Shown piece by piece: positions 15,051 to 23,940 of a DNA stretch of 35,278 nucleotides. This DNA comes from Pseudomonadota bacterium (GTDB lineage: Bacteria; Desulfobacterota; Desulfuromonadia; Geobacterales; Pseudopelobacteraceae). The position numbers and the translations under genes are program-made. The DNA lies in assembly GCA_019352135.1 (NCBI GenBank), contig JABBNX010000018.1, positions 1-35,278 of the forward strand. The letters are read 5' to 3'. Position 1 is the first letter of the stretch, and each line of letters starts with the position of its first letter. The notes below the pieces were generated by a model. That model saw only the letters and a program-made list of their open reading frames with translations, was not told where the DNA came from and did not search any database.

Positions 15051-15725
15051 ATGAAAAGATTTTTATTACTGGCAGTAGCAATAGCAGTGGGCGGATGTGC
15101 TGTGCAGAAGACCGATGTCAAGACCAGCGGACTTGACGAGCAACTGCCGCGGCCGGCAGCCGACTATACCAGTGGTTCCATTTGGCAGGCGAACTCAGGT
15201 AGCCTTACGGACGACTTCAAGGCACGGCGGCGCGGTGATATTGTTACGATCGTCATCACCGAAACGGCAAGTGCCTCGAAGGAGGCCAAGACCGATACCT
15301 CACGGGGCTCCACGGTCAATGCCGGTATTCCCAATTTCCTGGGGCTTGAAAATGTCGGCCTGTTAAAAAACAATATCGGCGATCTTTCCAAGTTGATCAA
15401 TGCCAGCGTGGATTCATCATTTAAGGGCTCCGGGTCAACCTCGCGGCAGGAAAATTTGAATGCCACCATCACGGCGCGTATCATCAATGTATTGCCCAAC
15501 GGCAATCTGATGATTGAGGGACGGCGCAACATCAAGGTCAACAATGAAGATCAGGAAATCATGCTTGAGGGGACCATCCGTCCGCGCGATATCGGCCCAA
15601 ACAATACGGTAAATTCGATTTACGTTGCCGATGCGCGAATCAGCTATTCCGGGCGGGGTATCATATCCGACCGTCAAAGCCCGGGATGGTTAATGAACAT
15701 CGTCGACAAACTCTGGCCATTCTAA
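15051..15725 (+). CDS. flgH: Flagellar L-ring lipoprotein FlgH
   Basis: FlgH, 224 residues, the outer-membrane L-ring subunit. The signal peptide ends in VGGCAV, a lipobox whose Cys16 would be lipidated. The mature protein shows the family blocks SIWQANSGSLTDDFKARRRGD, IVTIVITETASASK, GSGSTSRQENLNATITARI, NGNLMIEGRRNIKVNNEDQ and the C-terminal ADARISYSGRGIISDRQSPGW. The length is typical. AGGAAGAGG precedes the ATG. Next to flgI it completes the L-ring/P-ring gene pair. Confidence 0.96.
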   Translation: MKRFLLLAVAIAVGGCAVQKTDVKTSGLDEQLPRPAADYTSGSIWQANSGSLTDDFKARRRGDIVTIVITETASASKEAKTDTSRGSTVNAGIPNFLGLENVGLLKNNIGDLSKLINASVDSSFKGSGSTSRQENLNATITARIINVLPNGNLMIEGRRNIKVNNEDQEIMLEGTIRPRDIGPNNTVNSIYVADARISYSGRGIISDRQSPGWLMNIVDKLWPF

Positions 15726-15764
15726 CTGCTTCTATTCGGTATATATTGCAATAAAGGTGTCACA

Positions 15765-16865
15765 ATGAAAATCATCACGACGGCCATACTCTGTACATTC
15801 ATACTGTGCTTTACAAATTCGGCACACGCTATTCGTATCAAGGATATTGTCACTTTCGAAGGAGTCCGGGATAATCAGCTGATCGGCTATGGCCTGGTGG
15901 TGGGACTGAACGGATCCGGGGACAGCGACCAAGCCAGGATTCAGACCCAGTCTGTCGTGAATATGCTTGAACGGATGGGGATTACTACATCCGTCAATGA
16001 GATCAAAATTAAAAACGTTGCCGCTGTCATGGTAACGGCAGACCTTCCCCCGTTTGCAAAACAGGGCAATCGCCTGGATGTTCTTGTGTCATCTATTGGA
16101 GATGCCAAAAGTATTGCCGGTGGCACACTGTTGATGGCGCCTCTGAGAGGGGCTGACAACCAGGTCTATGCTGTTGCCCAAGGATCGGTCCTGACCAATT
16201 CGTTTGCCTTTGGCGGCCAGGGTGCCACAGCCCAGAAAAACCACCCGACCGCCGGACGGGTACCAAACGGTGCGCTGGTAGAGCGGGAACTTCCCAACAC
16301 TCTGACAGGCAAGTCAACATTAAATATGAATTTGAATAGCGCTGATTTCACCACCGCTTCACGTATTGTCACTGCGATTAATAACAAGTTCAAGAGCGAT
16401 GTTGCCTTCAGCAGCGATCCGGGATCAGTAACCTTGACGATCCCGGGCGCCTATGCGGCCAACACTGTTTCATTTGTGGCTGCGTTGGAGCGGCTTGAAG
16501 TTACACCGGACCTGCCGGCCAAGGTTGTGCTGAACGAGCGCACCGGCACGGTAGTCATGGGAGAAAACGTACGAATTTCCACCGTGGCAATCACTCAAGG
16601 CAGTCTGTCGCTGGTTATCAAGGAGACACCTCAGGTATCGCAACCGGCGCCGTTCAGCGCCACCGGAGAGACAAAGGTTGTCCCGCGCACCGATTTGAAA
16701 GTTACCGAGGATAAACGACGTCTGATGGTGTTGCAGGAAGGCGCCAGCATCGGTGACGTTGTACGGGCGCTGAATTTGCTGGGTGTCACTCCACGCGACT
16801 TGATCAGCATCATTCAGGCGGTTAAGTCGGCAGGAGCGTTGCAAGCCGAGCTTACCATAATTTAG
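15765..16865 (+). CDS. flgI: Flagellar P-ring protein FlgI
   Basis: FlgI, 366 residues, forms the periplasmic P-ring around the rod. Residues 1-22 are a Sec signal peptide ending in AHA. The core has RIKDIVTFEGVRDNQLIGYG, LVVGLNGSGDSD, the VAAVMVTADLPPFAKQGNRL stretch, then GGTLLMAPLRGADNQVYAVAQG. It ends with LVRALNLLGVTPRDLISI-type residues. These are the standard FlgI signatures and the length is typical. AAAGGTG precedes the ATG. It needs FlgA, encoded upstream, for ring assembly. Confidence 0.96.
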   Translation: MKIITTAILCTFILCFTNSAHAIRIKDIVTFEGVRDNQLIGYGLVVGLNGSGDSDQARIQTQSVVNMLERMGITTSVNEIKIKNVAAVMVTADLPPFAKQGNRLDVLVSSIGDAKSIAGGTLLMAPLRGADNQVYAVAQGSVLTNSFAFGGQGATAQKNHPTAGRVPNGALVERELPNTLTGKSTLNMNLNSADFTTASRIVTAINNKFKSDVAFSSDPGSVTLTIPGAYAANTVSFVAALERLEVTPDLPAKVVLNERTGTVVMGENVRISTVAITQGSLSLVIKETPQVSQPAPFSATGETKVVPRTDLKVTEDKRRLMVLQEGASIGDVVRALNLLGVTPRDLISIIQAVKSAGALQAELTII

Positions 16866-16903
16866 TTCTCAACTACCGGGCAGATAAGGACGATAAGAGC
16901 TTC

Positions 16904-17281
16904 ATGGATATAAACATTACCACAACAGCACCGGATCCATCCGAAAACATGGCGGATAAGGCACGCCTGCTCCAACGCACGCTGCCAAAGGACGGTGGGG
17001 CGCTGACCGAAAAACAGCGACAGCAGGCCAAAAAAGTTTCTCAAGATTTTGAAGCGCTGTTCGTCGGGATGATGATGAAGTCGATGCGCGCAACCGTCGG
17101 AAAAGATACGCTGACCGGTGGCGGCCACGGCGACGAAGTCTACCGTTCGATGCTGGATCAGGAATACGCCAATGCCGCGGTGAAACAGGGTGGCGGGTTG
17201 GGGATCGCCAAAATAATTGAAAAAGATATTATTCGACAAGAAAGCAGAAAGATTGTAAGTACTGTTAATACGAAAGAATAG
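16904..17281 (+). CDS. flgJ: Rod-binding protein FlgJ, N-terminal domain only
   Basis: A 125-residue protein made only of the FlgJ N-terminal rod-binding domain. It has AKKVSQDFEALFVGMMMKSMRATV (about 46-69) and GGHGDEVYRSMLDQEYANAAVKQGGGLGIA. The muramidase domain found in enterobacterial FlgJ is absent, as in many other bacteria, so peptidoglycan opening must come from another enzyme. It probably caps the growing rod. It follows flgI by 38 bases. No strong ribosome site is visible (GGACGAT region). Confidence 0.9.
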   Translation: MDINITTTAPDPSENMADKARLLQRTLPKDGGALTEKQRQQAKKVSQDFEALFVGMMMKSMRATVGKDTLTGGGHGDEVYRSMLDQEYANAAVKQGGGLGIAKIIEKDIIRQESRKIVSTVNTKE

Positions 17282-17320
17282 TTTTTTAACCGAAGTCTCC
17301 CATATAGATTGGATTTATAC

Positions 17321-17806
17321 ATGAAACGTCTGATAACAGCTCTTGAGTTACAATTGTCAATGCTAGAGGAACTTTATAGCTTGCTGAAACAGGAAACGAG
17401 CGAGCTTTCCGATATTCATCTTGCTGCTATGGCCGATATAACCATACGGAAGGAGACTGTTTCGTCGCGAATCGAGTCCCATACAAAGGCTCTTATGACT
17501 GAAATAGAACAGGCCGTTTCACGAGAAGGATTGCCACCTAAAACAAGCTTGGGAGAACTGGCAGCCAGGTTCAACTTGAAGGGGAACCGTGATCTATCAA
17601 ATTTGCATGCACAGCTGAACAACATTGCCAGGCAGGTAAAACAGCTACTTGCACTCAATAAGGAGATAGCTGAACGCTTTGCCGCCTCGATAGGCAGCTC
17701 GCTTAACCTTTTATCACGAGTTATAAACCAATCAAATGTCTACGGTGCTTCCGGCGGCTATCAACAACGGCCGACAGGTGCGGTTATTATCAACAGGGAG
17801 GCATGA
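17321..17806 (+). CDS. flgN: FlgN-family chaperone for hook-filament junction proteins
   Basis: A 161-residue, mostly helical protein of the FlgN type. It has long amphipathic helices (ALELQLSMLEELYSLLKQET, then AQLNNIARQVKQLLALNKE) and the family's C-terminal LLSRVINQSNVYGASGGY-type tail. FlgN binds unexported FlgK and FlgL and delivers them to the export apparatus; both genes follow. The ATG at 17321 is used. A TTG at 17309 would add four residues, and neither has a clear ribosome site. Its stop codon directly abuts flgK. flgM, often found between flgJ and flgN, is absent. Confidence 0.82.
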   Translation: MKRLITALELQLSMLEELYSLLKQETSELSDIHLAAMADITIRKETVSSRIESHTKALMTEIEQAVSREGLPPKTSLGELAARFNLKGNRDLSNLHAQLNNIARQVKQLLALNKEIAERFAASIGSSLNLLSRVINQSNVYGASGGYQQRPTGAVIINREA

Positions 17807-19207
17807 ATGGGACTGAGCGCAGCAATGGAGATCGGTAAGAATGGTCTCAACATATATAGCGTCGCCACTGAAGTAACCAGCGAGAATATTGCCAATGTCA
17901 ATACTCCCGGTTACTCACGCCAACGTGTTGTTCTGGAATCAGCACCTCCGACCACGGCAAACGGCTTTCCCTTGGGTACCGGTGTCAAGATTTCCTCAGT
18001 GGAGCGCTATTACGACGGATTATTGCAAAAACAGCTGGTCAATGCGCAAACAACGCAGGGTTACGATACGACCAAGTCTACCGTGCTGCAGCAGATCGAA
18101 CCGACTTTCAACGAAGTAAGCAATGATGGTCTGGGCGCCGCAATTTCCAATTTCTTCGGGGCCTGGCAGGACTTGACCCTCAATCCGGCCGGCTCTGCCG
18201 AACGACAGGCGGTGTTGAGCCGCACCCAGATATTGACGGACAATTTCAAAGCCGTCAGTACAACCCTCACGGATTCCATCAACACGCAGAATGATTCTCT
18301 GGTCCCGCTGACAGATAGTATCAACGCCACCCTGAAAAACATCGCCCAGCTCAACGGACAGATTAAAACCACTGAATTGGTGAGCGGCAATGCCAATGAG
18401 ATCCGGGACCAGCGAGATCAACTGATCCGGGACCTTTCCCAGCAGATTGGTATAACTGCAACGGAAAACAGCGATGGCACGACGGATGTCACATATGCCG
18501 ACGGTGGTGCGGCTCTGGTTACAGGTGCGACGGCAGGATCATTTTCTCTCGATAAAACAGCCCCTACCAAGTTTGCCATCTCATTGACAGATACCAGCGG
18601 TGCTGTGACGACGCCAACTCCCTCGACCGGTCAGTTGGGGGCAACCGTGGCACTGCGCGACACCATTATTCCCGGCTACCGGGACAAGGTAGATGCGCTG
18701 GCATCCACGATTGCCACCACGGTAAATGATCAACACAAGCTTGGATTCGACCAGAGTGGTTCTGCCGGGGGGAACTTTTTCACCGGAACCACGGCTGCGA
18801 CAATTTCTCTTAATTACTCCCCGGGCCCACCTCCTACAGGTATCACCGGCACGGATAAAATCGCGGCATCGGGCAGTGCCGGTCTGCTTGGCGATAACAA
18901 CAATGCTCTTGCCCTGGCGCAACTACAGAATCAAAAGGTCATGTCCGGAAATACAGCAAGTTTCGGCAGCTATTTTACCGGCCTGGTGAGTTCGGTCGGC
19001 CTGGATGTCCAGTCGGCCAAGAGCACCGAAACGCAGGATATTGCCTTTACCAACCAATTGTCAACACTGCGTGAGTCCAATTCCGGCGTTTCACTGGATG
19101 AAGAATTAACCAATCTGATCAAATATCAGCGCTCCTATCAGGCTTCCTCCAAGCTGATTACCACCGCAACCGAGATGATGGATACGGTCATCGCCATGAT
19201 ACGTTAG
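17807..19207 (+). CDS. flgK: Hook-filament junction protein FlgK (HAP1)
   Basis: FlgK, 466 residues, the first hook-associated protein between hook and filament. The N-terminal D0/D1 region has MGLSAAMEIGKNGLNIYSVA, then SENIANVNTPGYSRQRVVLE. A long helical D1 follows (DGLGAAISNFFGAWQDLTLNP). The middle (about 210-340) is a variable beta-rich region. The end has the typical NSGVSLDEELTNLIKYQRSY and ASSKLITTATEMMDTVIAMI. GGGAGGC precedes the ATG, which directly follows the flgN stop codon. The length is on the short side for FlgK. Confidence 0.95.
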   Translation: MGLSAAMEIGKNGLNIYSVATEVTSENIANVNTPGYSRQRVVLESAPPTTANGFPLGTGVKISSVERYYDGLLQKQLVNAQTTQGYDTTKSTVLQQIEPTFNEVSNDGLGAAISNFFGAWQDLTLNPAGSAERQAVLSRTQILTDNFKAVSTTLTDSINTQNDSLVPLTDSINATLKNIAQLNGQIKTTELVSGNANEIRDQRDQLIRDLSQQIGITATENSDGTTDVTYADGGAALVTGATAGSFSLDKTAPTKFAISLTDTSGAVTTPTPSTGQLGATVALRDTIIPGYRDKVDALASTIATTVNDQHKLGFDQSGSAGGNFFTGTTAATISLNYSPGPPPTGITGTDKIAASGSAGLLGDNNNALALAQLQNQKVMSGNTASFGSYFTGLVSSVGLDVQSAKSTETQDIAFTNQLSTLRESNSGVSLDEELTNLIKYQRSYQASSKLITTATEMMDTVIAMIR

Positions 19208-19226
19208 AACAAAGGGGATAATTAAT

Positions 19227-20336
19227 ATGCGCATTACAGCCAATATAACCTCGGATAATTCACTGTATAATATCCAGCAGGGACGCGCCAAGCTGGATAA
19301 AATAAATGAGCTGATCTCTACAGGGAGCAACGTCAACCGTCCCAGTGACGATCCGATCAATACCCGGCTGCTGTTGGATATTGGCGACAAGGTCAGTGCC
19401 GGTGACCAGTACCTCAGTAATATCCAAAAGGCATCCACCTTGCAGCAAATCACCAATACAGCCCTGACCGGAATGTCAGACACCATGCAGCTTGCCAAGA
19501 CGCTGGTAGCCTCCATAACCAACGGCAGCAGTGATGCGACAGTGCGTCAAAACGCTGTCTCGCAACTTCAGGCATTAAAACAACAGATGGTCGATATGGG
19601 CAATATGCAAAATGGTGAACAGTATATTTTTGGCGGCGCCAGTAACACTACGCCACCATTTATATCCAAATCAGGCGATCTGACCAGCGGTGACTCGAAA
19701 GTATTGAATGCCAATGTGACAGGGTTGAAGCCCGGCATGCAGGTTTCAGGAACCGGCATCCCTGCCGGCACCGTGATCGGGACTATTAATAACACGGTGC
19801 CCACTTCCTTTACGCTGGTTGACTCCTCTACTCCGCCGGTATCGGTAACTGCTACCGCCACAATTGCCGGATCTTCGCTTAATATTTATGCCGGCGACAG
19901 TACCCAATCCTCAGTCGAAATAGCTCAGGGCTCTAAGCAGGCGTTGAATGTAACCGGGGACCGACTTCTCAAAGGCACCGGAGCGAATCCCAGTTATGGT
20001 GCAACAGATATCTTCAAAGCCTTCGATGACCTGATCACTGCGGTAACTGCTAACGATGTTCCCGGTATTCAAGCGGGGGCACAGGCGCTCGGGGCTGGGG
20101 CCAACCAAATCAACACCGCCCAGAGCGATGTATCGGCGCGCGTGGCGCGACTCGACAGTATGACTAAACTTAACCAAAACACAAGGAATACCTTGATGAC
20201 AGTCTACAGCAATACGCAGAACGTGGATCTTGCCAAAATGGCTGTAGGGCTAACTCAACAACAAACAGCCTTCCAAGCCTCCCTGCAAGCCACGGCAAAA
20301 GTTTCACAATTGTCGCTGCTTGATTACCTGACTTGA
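19227..20336 (+). CDS. flgL: Hook-filament junction protein FlgL (HAP3) with a central insertion
   Basis: FlgL, 369 residues, the junction protein that joins FlgK to flagellin. The flagellin-like N-terminal helices (MRITANITSDNSLYNIQQGR, NRPSDDPINTRLLLDIGDKV) and the C-terminal end (LAKMAVGLTQQQTAFQASLQ) are clear. Between QYIFGGASNTTPPF and YAGDSTQSSVEIAQG, at about residues 148-220, lies an extra 70-residue beta-type segment (VTGLKPGMQVSGTGIPAGTV). Most FlgL proteins of about 300 residues lack this segment, and it resembles domains in adhesins and flagellin variable regions. It probably forms a surface-exposed domain. The gene ends 13 bp from the convergent GH13 gene. Confidence 0.92.
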   Translation: MRITANITSDNSLYNIQQGRAKLDKINELISTGSNVNRPSDDPINTRLLLDIGDKVSAGDQYLSNIQKASTLQQITNTALTGMSDTMQLAKTLVASITNGSSDATVRQNAVSQLQALKQQMVDMGNMQNGEQYIFGGASNTTPPFISKSGDLTSGDSKVLNANVTGLKPGMQVSGTGIPAGTVIGTINNTVPTSFTLVDSSTPPVSVTATATIAGSSLNIYAGDSTQSSVEIAQGSKQALNVTGDRLLKGTGANPSYGATDIFKAFDDLITAVTANDVPGIQAGAQALGAGANQINTAQSDVSARVARLDSMTKLNQNTRNTLMTVYSNTQNVDLAKMAVGLTQQQTAFQASLQATAKVSQLSLLDYLT

Positions 20337-20349
20337 CCCCGCTACCAGC

Positions 20350-23300
20350 CTAGTGTTTCTGTGGTTGCGTAGCGCGCTGGCGGAAAGCCCTCTCCGGCAG
20401 TTCAGAAAACAGGTGGCGGCGATAGCCGACTTCATGAGCCAGCGAGGCGCTCAGGCGCAGAGAGCGTTCTGCCTCGCCCATCATCGTTGAAACAACCCTG
20501 GCAGAGAGCGGCAGCTTGTACCGCTCCATCAGACTCAATACCGCTATCCACTCGCCCAGTTCCTCAAAGCGTTCCTTGTTAAACCACTCGGTCCCGCCGC
20601 TTTCATGAATCAATACATATTTTCGGCATGCTTCGAGTTCAAAAAGACTCTGCAGCAGTTTCAGGTCAAGTTTATCCGCAGCGCGACCGCGCGCATGCAA
20701 CCACTCTAGCAACGCCGCCACCAGTTCGACGGTACGGCTGCCGAACGCGGGGTCTCCCTCCCGCTGGACAAACTTCAGCAGAGTATAGTCAAGCCCGCAG
20801 CTGAGCAGATCCAATGAAGTCTCTCGGAGAATCAACACGGCCAGCAGGAGGATTTCGGCCGCCTGATCTGAAAAACCGGCCTTCAGCCGGGATTTGAACA
20901 GGCTGGCATCACTTGCTGTCGTTCTGTGCGTTTTAAGCGCCGTAAAACGGGAGAAAAACTCCACAGCATTACTTTTGTGCCGGAGAGTCTTCACTTTAGG
21001 TTTGGCGGCGGATAGGCGAGGTTTGACTGAGCGAGTAGCAACAGGCCCGACCGTACCGGCTACCGCAAGAAACGTATCTACCGCCTGCACCAACGGTGCA
21101 TTGTCCAGAAGAGGTGCTGCCTCCGTAAACAGCTTAAAGATGTTGAAAAATGCAGCGTTCAATTCGCCATATTGCAACTGTTTGCGCTGATCTTCCAGCG
21201 AGGTGACCCCTGAACCGTTCAGTTCTGTATGCAGCAGCAGCCATGAACGGTCCCGGTCATCGCGGATTTCCCGGAAATCCATGAATACATGGAACTGATA
21301 CTCTTTAAGCTCGACATACAGACCTTGTTCGCGCAGTTCGCGTGTTGAACGGAGATATTCAAGCCCCTCGGTTTGATCACGGAACGCCAGGTAGCACTCG
21401 TCCTCATCAGGTGCTGCAAGTGCTTCGGCAAGAGATGTTCTGTCCAAGCCAGCCCCTTCACCACCACCGCGATCGGCAAAAGCAGCCGATTCCCTGATCC
21501 AGCCGGAGGTCACCGCATGGCGGTTATGATAGAGTACCAGCGCCCGGTGTTCACCGGCCCGGTTGGAATAGGCAAAGACGTTTTCATCAACTGCATCACC
21601 GGCATGAAAGTCATACAGGACAAAATTCTCAGATCCCGAGAAGAGCCAGCGGCGGCGTAACAGCGGGAATATCCACATTTCATGGCCACGTACCAGCCCT
21701 TCGTCCACCTGCTCATCCCAGTAGGCACGTTTGTATTCCATGCCGTATTTCTCGTGGAAACCCTCAATCTGGCCATGTCCGAACATCGGTAAACCGGGCA
21801 TGGTTGCCAGCAATACACACGCGCCAAAATATTTACCCTGCGAACCAAACTGGGCTACCGCCGTTTTTTCATCCGGATTGTTCATGAAATTGACAAAACG
21901 CTTGAGGATCTCGTGATTAAATTCCAGCACATTTTTGATGGTTGTGCGGTATTTGGTATTCTCTTCAGTTTTAAGCATGTTCATAAAGGCGCTGTTATAC
22001 ACACGATGCATGCCGAGCGTCCTGACGAAATACCCCTCCATCATCCAGAAGGCTTCTGCCAGCAGCAGCGTGCCGGGCGCTTCAACCGCCACGCGGTCGA
22101 CGACCTCGCGCCAGAACTCTACCGGAAAGACGGAATCAAATTCCTCCTTACTCATGCCATGTTCAGCACGGGACGGAACACCTCCGCCAAGGCCGCGTAA
22201 CGGAAACCAAAGACGCTGATAATGCTTCTTGGCCAGTGTCATGGCAGCATCGAAGCGAATGATCGGGAAATTGCGCGCTACATGCAAGATGGTCTGGATG
22301 ACCGCCTCGCGCAGTTCGGGGAGCAGATAATTGAGCTGGGCGGTATCGTTCCATGGGATGCTCGTACCATCATTACCGTGGTAGATGTAGCGGGTGCGGC
22401 CACTGGTACGATCATAATGTTTGAATACTACGGCGGCATCGCTCTTGTTCCAGTAACCATCTTCCACCTGGATGCAGACATTGCTGTCGTGAGAAAGATC
22501 TTCACCGGTAAATTGGTAGGTCGGAAACGGGGGGTAATCGGTCTGAACGAACCAGTCCGGGTGCTGTATCACCCAGCGCGAATAGATCCCGGTGTGATTC
22601 GGTACCATATCGCTGGCCATCCGAATACCACGACGGCCGGCACGTTCCCGCAAATTTGCCAGTGCTTCCCAGCCGCCAATATCGGCGGCCACTTCGTAGT
22701 CGTACAACGAATAGGCCGAAGCAATTGCCTCCGGATTACCGCAAATCTGCTTGATCCGCTGCGATGCGGGAGAACGCTCCCAGAGACCGATCAGCCAGAG
22801 CCCCGTGAACCCACGGGCAGCCATCTGGTCAAGTTCGCTGTCCGGCACCTGGTCGAGGCGGGTGATCGGGTACCCGTAGGTACGGCTGAGCTGATCGAGC
22901 CAGATATACACCATCTTGGCCATCAGAACGACATGCGACATCCAGCCGGCATCAGATGAAAATGCCTCATATGCTGGGTAATCAAAACCATGGAATACAG
23001 CATTGGTCCCAGATTGGCCGGAAGTATTGCCAGATGGTGCAGCGGCCGGCCGGAATTCCAGCACCGGGGCCGGTCCCGGTCCACCACCACCGCGCTCTCG
23101 CTGCTCTTCCTGCAGGATATCAAGAGCGGCCTCCACATCATGGAGCAACTCCAGTGGCAAGACATCCTGCCACTGCTGGCGGAGATAGGCAACCTGGCCG
23201 ACCAGGGAGTCGGGAGAAGCAGTGATCGCTGCCATGAGGGCTTCGATCAGGGTACACCCTTTTTCGGCAAGTAGCGGTCCTTCCTTCAGAGAGCGGCCAA

Positions 23301-23871
23301 AAGCCTGAATGATGTTCGAGTAGTGGGACGACGCGGCCAGAGCCCGATCATCGACGAGCTCCCGGAAACTTTCGATAGCCGGGTTGGCGGCCGCCACGCT
23401 CAGCAGCAGCAGTTCCCGAAGTATCTGATGCGTGTGTCGTGGACTTTTCAGACTGTTATCCAGCCAGTGACCCGGCGTGGCGTCGCCCTGTAGAACCGGT
23501 GCAGGCGGAAACAATTCGACGAAACGCCGGGCAGTCGTGCGCAGATTTTCACCAGACGTGTCAAATCCCTCCGCTTCCAGCGCCTTGATCAGAAGGGAGG
23601 ATGAAGGAGCGTGCGCGACACCATCGATAAGATAGCGCAACGTTTTCTGAAGAGATGCATACAGGTTGAGTTCACCCGCATGCACAACGGCAGACCCGGG
23701 CGGGCGGGTGTGGTTCAGTTTGAGAGCTAGTTGCCGGAAAAATTGTATCCTGGGAAGGCCACGTTCTTTAATGCTGTCTGAAAGCGTCCCCAAACCGAGG
23801 GAGCGCCAGTGATGGAAGGATATCTGGATGTCAAAGGGAAAATAGGAATCTGTACTGCTCGGAGCTGTCAT
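20350..23871 (-). CDS. Large GH13 alpha-amylase-family protein
   Basis: A 1173-residue protein with a GH13 (alpha/beta)8-barrel in its middle (about 320-760). Region I is DMVPNHTG (about 420). Region II, IIRFDAAM (about 539), carries the nucleophile Asp. Region III, LLAEAFW (about 605), carries the acid/base Glu. Region IV is FMNNPDE (about 664), where the usual His before the Asp is replaced by Pro. MPGLPMFGHGQIEG follows. The first 300 and last 350 residues are mostly helical and match no domain I recognise. No signal peptide is seen, so it should act on cytoplasmic glucans (glycogen-type or maltosyl chains), but the substrate cannot be set from sequence. Its ribosome site is weak (GGAAAT). 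It lies 69 bases after the TPR gene on the same strand and may be co-transcribed with it. Confidence 0.88.
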   Translation of the reverse strand: MTAPSSTDSYFPFDIQISFHHWRSLGLGTLSDSIKERGLPRIQFFRQLALKLNHTRPPGSAVVHAGELNLYASLQKTLRYLIDGVAHAPSSSLLIKALEAEGFDTSGENLRTTARRFVELFPPAPVLQGDATPGHWLDNSLKSPRHTHQILRELLLLSVAAANPAIESFRELVDDRALAASSHYSNIIQAFGRSLKEGPLLAEKGCTLIEALMAAITASPDSLVGQVAYLRQQWQDVLPLELLHDVEAALDILQEEQRERGGGGPGPAPVLEFRPAAAPSGNTSGQSGTNAVFHGFDYPAYEAFSSDAGWMSHVVLMAKMVYIWLDQLSRTYGYPITRLDQVPDSELDQMAARGFTGLWLIGLWERSPASQRIKQICGNPEAIASAYSLYDYEVAADIGGWEALANLRERAGRRGIRMASDMVPNHTGIYSRWVIQHPDWFVQTDYPPFPTYQFTGEDLSHDSNVCIQVEDGYWNKSDAAVVFKHYDRTSGRTRYIYHGNDGTSIPWNDTAQLNYLLPELREAVIQTILHVARNFPIIRFDAAMTLAKKHYQRLWFPLRGLGGGVPSRAEHGMSKEEFDSVFPVEFWREVVDRVAVEAPGTLLLAEAFWMMEGYFVRTLGMHRVYNSAFMNMLKTEENTKYRTTIKNVLEFNHEILKRFVNFMNNPDEKTAVAQFGSQGKYFGACVLLATMPGLPMFGHGQIEGFHEKYGMEYKRAYWDEQVDEGLVRGHEMWIFPLLRRRWLFSGSENFVLYDFHAGDAVDENVFAYSNRAGEHRALVLYHNRHAVTSGWIRESAAFADRGGGEGAGLDRTSLAEALAAPDEDECYLAFRDQTEGLEYLRSTRELREQGLYVELKEYQFHVFMDFREIRDDRDRSWLLLHTELNGSGVTSLEDQRKQLQYGELNAAFFNIFKLFTEAAPLLDNAPLVQAVDTFLAVAGTVGPVATRSVKPRLSAAKPKVKTLRHKSNAVEFFSRFTALKTHRTTASDASLFKSRLKAGFSDQAAEILLLAVLILRETSLDLLSCGLDYTLLKFVQREGDPAFGSRTVELVAALLEWLHARGRAADKLDLKLLQSLFELEACRKYVLIHESGGTEWFNKERFEELGEWIAVLSLMERYKLPLSARVVSTMMGEAERSLRLSASLAHEVGYRRHLFSELPERAFRQRATQPQKH

Positions 23872-23940
23872 TATATTTCCAGTCGCGGGATGCCGGGATG
23901 TAGAAATTATTCGTACGTCTATGCCTCCGTCAGCGAGCCA

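Noticed and set aside
22222-22959. 245-codon plus-strand frame opposite the GH13 gene
   Set aside because: It is antisense to the catalytic core of the GH13 protein. It has no family match and is explained by the codon bias of the real gene.
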